Origin: Bifidobacterium breve | GTDB taxonomy: Bacteria; Actinomycetota; Actinomycetes; Mycobacteriales; Mycobacteriaceae | Length of the DNA stretch: 7,627 nt | Assembly: GCA_943331415.1 (NCBI GenBank) | Contig: CALQLM010000044.1 | Span: 1 to 7,627 of the forward strand | Reading direction: 5' to 3' | Shown: piece by piece, positions 7,098 to 7,627 of the stretch | Layout: every line of letters starts with the position of its first letter | Numbering within the stretch: the stretch's first letter is position 1 | Program-made: the position numbers and the translations under genes | Notes under the pieces: model-generated | Told to the model about the DNA's origin: nothing | Database searches by the model: none | The model's input: the letters and a program-made list of their open reading frames with translations, nothing else

Positions 7098-7173
7098 CAG
7101 CTACACCAGGTACCGTTGTCGAAGTAGGAGTTCCATCGAACCCCGCCCCAGGAATGTGCATAAGGGAGAAATT
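7098..7173 (+). promoter_or_regulatory. glycerate kinase-erpA intergenic region with possible erpA promoter
   Basis: A 76-bp gap. TACCGT at 7111-7116 fits TAnnnT and would give a start near 7123 and a leader of about 50 nt, but no -35 is evident and the match could be chance. No terminator-like hairpin with a T-run is seen, so read-through from the glycerate kinase gene is also possible. Confidence 0.3.
7163..7168 (+). promoter_or_regulatory. Ribosome binding site of erpA
   Basis: AGGGAG, within AAGGGAGAA at 7162-7170, ends 5 nt before ATG 7174. It is the strongest Shine-Dalgarno in the window and fixes the erpA start over the in-frame ATG at 7210. Confidence 0.8.
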
Positions 7174-7581
7174 ATGTCTGTGTCCGACCAGACCAAGACC
7201 GACGAGACCATGTCCGCCGCGGCCACGTCCGGCGAGTCGGCCACCTCGACGGAGACCCACGGCGTGATCATGACTGAGGCCGCCGCCGCCAAAGCCAAGG
7301 CACTGCTGGACCAGGAGGGCCGCGACGACTTGGCTCTTCGCATCTCCGTGCAGCCCGGCGGCTGCTCCGGCCTGCGTTACAACCTGTTCTTCGACGACCG
7401 TGGTCTCGACGGTGATCTGCATGCTGATTTCGGCGGTGTGAAGTTGACCGTCGACCGGATGAGCGCGCCGTATGTGCAAGGTGCTTCGATCGACTTCGTC
7501 GACACCATCGAGAAGCAGGGCTTCACGATCGACAACCCGAACGCCACCGGCTCATGCGCCTGTGGCGATTCATTCAACTGA
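7174..7581 (+). CDS. erpA: A-type iron-sulfur carrier, HesB/IscA/ErpA family (Rv2204c-like)
   Basis: Small cytosolic protein that accepts Fe-S clusters from the assembly machinery and passes them to target apoproteins. The product is 135 aa. Residues 29-135 form the complete A-type domain, starting HGVIMTEAAAAKAKALLDQ. The three cluster-ligand cysteines are intact: C64 in QPGGCSGLRY, and C128 and C130 in the C-terminal GSCACGDSF. The core is nearly identical to M. tuberculosis Rv2204c as I remember it, but the N-terminal extension (residues 1-28, rich in Ser, Thr, Ala and Glu) is about 17 residues longer than in that protein. ATG 7174 is supported by AGGGAG 5 nt upstream; the alternative ATG 7210 has no comparable site. 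It lies downstream of the glycerate kinase gene on the same strand. Confidence 0.94.
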   Translation: MSVSDQTKTDETMSAAATSGESATSTETHGVIMTEAAAAKAKALLDQEGRDDLALRISVQPGGCSGLRYNLFFDDRGLDGDLHADFGGVKLTVDRMSAPYVQGASIDFVDTIEKQGFTIDNPNATGSCACGDSFN

Positions 7582-7627
7582 TTCAGTCCTTCACTTCGTT
7601 CAGTACTGGTGTCTGATTCAGTCCTTC
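7578..7627. repeat. 15-bp perfect direct repeat after erpA, cut by the window end
   Basis: CTGATTCAGTCCTTC occurs at 7578-7592 and again at 7613-7627, a 35-bp period. The first copy overlaps the erpA stop codon. The core TTCAGT also occurs at 7599-7604, giving TTCAGT starts at 7582, 7599 and 7617. Each copy contains the imperfect palindrome CTGA-T-TCAG. The second copy reaches the last base of the window, so the true length and copy number are unknown. Confidence 0.7.

Noticed and set aside
6240..7479. Long minus-strand frames opposite glycerate kinase and erpA (6240-6992 and 6658-7479)
   Set aside because: The composition is that of antisense high-GC frames (Arg/Pro/Gly/Gln-rich), with no motif, and both lie opposite well-supported genes.
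1..7627. Phage, insertion sequence, CRISPR, defence or toxin-antitoxin elements and tRNA genes
   Set aside because: No transposase, integrase, spaced repeat array, terminal inverted repeats or tRNA-like fold was seen; nearly all of the window is accounted for by housekeeping-type genes.

Overview
The window is high-GC actinobacterial DNA whose gene content and order (ilvE, cobS, cobT, a DUF3043 membrane protein, glycerate kinase, ErpA-type iron-sulfur carrier) match the Rv2210c to Rv2204c neighbourhood of Mycobacterium tuberculosis as I remember it. Protein similarity is high (IlvE is 368 aa with its PLP lysine at K204; the ErpA core is nearly identical), so the source is almost certainly a non-tuberculous Mycobacterium/Mycolicibacterium. 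The species cannot be named from the sequence alone.

Layout: (1) 1-1167, ilvE on the plus strand behind a promoter that looks leaderless. (2) 1164-5940, six minus-strand genes read right to left: DUF3043 membrane protein, cobU, cobT, cobS, a small FMN-binding split-barrel protein, and a two-PAS diguanylate cyclase. They overlap or are separated by at most 18 bp, so they look like one transcription unit. (3) 5941-6011, a 71-bp divergent promoter region. (4) 6012-7097, glycerate kinase on the plus strand. (5) 7098-7173, a short gap, then erpA (7174-7581) with a strong Shine-Dalgarno. (6) 7578-7627, a 15-bp direct repeat that runs into the window edge.

CobU, CobT and CobS together perform the nucleotide-loop assembly of cobalamin: CobU activates adenosylcobinamide (phosphate) to the GDP form, CobT makes alpha-ribazole phosphate from the lower-ligand base, and CobS joins the two at the membrane. 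The distal end of this unit carries two genes not normally considered part of the pathway: a flavin-binding split-barrel protein and a cyclic-di-GMP synthase with an apparently intact active site and inhibitory site. M. tuberculosis has, as I recall, the unrelated membrane protein Rv2209 at this position. The physical coupling of c-di-GMP signalling to B12 assembly is the most interesting feature here, although co-transcription does not prove a functional link.

A second theme is leaderless expression: ilvE, the DUF3043 gene and the glycerate kinase gene each have a TAnnnT -10 hexamer 6-7 nt before the start codon and no useful Shine-Dalgarno. I saw no tRNA, rRNA, riboswitch, insertion sequence, CRISPR array or clear intrinsic terminator. 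The longest stretch without a gene is 76 bp.
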